Part shown: positions 63,270-64,000 of the stretch, in pieces
Layout of the letters: each line of letters starts with the position of its first letter
Position numbering within the stretch: the first letter of the stretch is position 1
Source: Pseudomonas sp. BP8
GTDB taxonomy: Bacteria; Pseudomonadota; Gammaproteobacteria; Pseudomonadales; Pseudomonadaceae
DNA: 64,000 nt
NCBI RefSeq assembly: GCF_017875955.1
Contig: NZ_JAGINK010000001.1
Span: 4,184,501-4,248,500, forward strand
Direction: 5' to 3'
The notes under the pieces: generated by a model
What the model saw: the letters and a program-made list of their open reading frames with translations, nothing else
Told to the model about the DNA's origin: nothing
Database searches by the model: none
Translations under genes and position numbers: made by a program

Positions 63270-63710
63270 ATGCTGTTGCGACCTCTTGCCCTGTTGCTGT
63301 CCTGCGCCCTATTGGCCCCTTCGGTGCTGGCCGAAGTTCATGAAGTGAAGATGCTCAACCGCGGCGCAGACGGCGCCATGGTCTACGAGCCCGACCACCT
63401 GCGCATCGCCCCTGGCGACAGCGTGCGCTTCCTGCCGACCCAGAATGGACACAACGCCGCCAGCGTCCCGGCGCTGCTGCCGGAGGGTGCCCAAGCGTTC
63501 AAGAGCAAGCTCAACCAGCCGTTCGAACAGACCTTCAGCGTGCCTGGGCTGTATGGCATCCAGTGCATCCCGCACTTGGCCATGGGCATGGTCATGTTGA
63601 TCCAGGTTGGCGAGTCGCAAGCAGCCCCCGCGGCCGTGCCGGGCACCCTTCCCGCCCGCGCCAAGGCGCGCTTCGACGCCCAACTGGAGAAGCTGGAGGC
63701 CAATCAATGA
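63270..63710 (+). CDS. pseudoazurin-like cupredoxin
   Basis: The 146-residue periplasmic blue copper protein has a signal cut after VLA (about residue 21). VHEVKMLNRGADGAMVYEPD starts the pseudoazurin fold. Copper ligands are H61 (NGHNAAS), C99, H102 and M107 (CIPHLAMGM). Pseudoazurin is an electron carrier for nitrite or other reductases. A final Ala-rich tail is present. Its position in the cobalamin operon is unusual. The stop overlaps the OprD start by 4 bp. Confidence 0.93.
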   Translation: MLLRPLALLLSCALLAPSVLAEVHEVKMLNRGADGAMVYEPDHLRIAPGDSVRFLPTQNGHNAASVPALLPEGAQAFKSKLNQPFEQTFSVPGLYGIQCIPHLAMGMVMLIQVGESQAAPAAVPGTLPARAKARFDAQLEKLEANQ

Positions 63711-64000
63711 GCCGCTTGCAACGCGTCGTGCTGATCCTGCCGTTGCTGGCCGTGGCTCCGCTGGCCCTGGCTGAATCGGCCCAATCCAAGTCCAACGGCT
63801 TTGTCGAAGACAGCAGCTGGAGCCTGCTCAACCGCAGCGTGTTCGACCAGCGCGACTACCGCCACGGTGGCAGCAACAGCGCCGGGCGCAACGCCTACAA
63901 ACCGCGCAGCGAACGTAATGGCAAGGCCGAGGAATGGGCCTACGGCTTGATGGGCACGTTGCAGTCAGGTTTCACCCAGGGCCTGATCGGCGTCGGCGTG
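63707..64000 (+). CDS. OprD-family outer-membrane porin, N-terminal part (cut by window end)
   Basis: The first 98 residues are visible: a signal peptide (VVLILPLLAVAPLALA), then FVEDSSWSLLNRSVFDQRDY and AEEWAYGLMGTLQSGFTQG. This opening matches OprD-type porins that pass amino acids, small organic acids or carbapenems. It overlaps the pseudoazurin stop by 4 bp, so it is co-expressed with the cobalamin importer operon. The barrel lies outside the window. Confidence 0.88.
   Translation, partial: MSRLQRVVLILPLLAVAPLALAESAQSKSNGFVEDSSWSLLNRSVFDQRDYRHGGSNSAGRNAYKPRSERNGKAEEWAYGLMGTLQSGFTQGLIGVGV

Overview
The window is high-GC proteobacterial DNA and almost certainly comes from a Pseudomonas of the putida/fluorescens lineage. 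The evidence is two families of inverted-pair REP elements typical of that group (cores like ctcttcgcggg...cccgctcctacagg and tcgcgacacaaggccgctcccac), an OprD-family porin, LpxO, a FecI/FecR/TonB receptor set and EamA- and SotB-type exporters. There are about 57 protein genes, no rRNA or tRNA, no insertion sequence, no phage and no CRISPR. It reads as an accessory metabolic region.

Region 1 (1-4480) is the end of a catabolic operon: alpha/beta hydrolase (cut by the window edge), aldehyde dehydrogenase, flavin reductase, carboxymuconolactone decarboxylase-like protein, FCD-type GntR regulator and NUDIX hydrolase. Region 2 (4584-24016) looks like a sulfur- and amine-scavenging supercluster: a LysR regulator; a SfnB/DszC-like flavoprotein with a D-2-hydroxyacid dehydrogenase and a class II aldolase; a dipeptide-type ABC importer with its two ATPases fused; two luciferase-like monooxygenases; then a Tat-exported flavin amine oxidase, an exported RidA and a TonB-dependent receptor, followed by a bile-acid/sodium symporter-like protein and a class C beta-lactamase. 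Three separate transcription units here start behind the same AT-rich promoter block (5561, 13906, 16785). I infer that they form one regulon, possibly CysB-controlled.

Region 3 (24017-28400) holds a structured leader RNA ahead of a small unknown gene, a 129-bp tandem array of REP pairs, small conserved genes, the O-acetylserine/cysteine exporter eamA and a second class II aldolase. Region 4 (28412-32236) is a divergent pair: a solute-binding protein with the aldolase on one strand, and a trimethylamine-dehydrogenase-like flavoprotein plus an XRE-cupin regulator on the other. They share an intergenic near-perfect 31-nt palindrome. Region 5 (32256-48613) carries a Pho-box-controlled PstS-OmpA fusion, TerC, acyl-CoA dehydrogenase followed by a translationally coupled 39-codon ORF, a stand-alone cysteine desulfurase, and several regulator/exporter or regulator/enzyme pairs.

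Region 6 (48709-52756) is a FecI-FecR-TonB receptor iron-uptake module with cell-surface signalling. Region 7 (52763-55995) has ThpR, LpxO, an acetyltransferase and an outer-membrane barrel. Region 8 (56171-64000) is a cobalamin locus with two cobalamin riboswitches: the first precedes a TonB receptor, the second a BtuF-BtuC-BtuD importer that runs into a pseudoazurin and an OprD porin cut by the window end.
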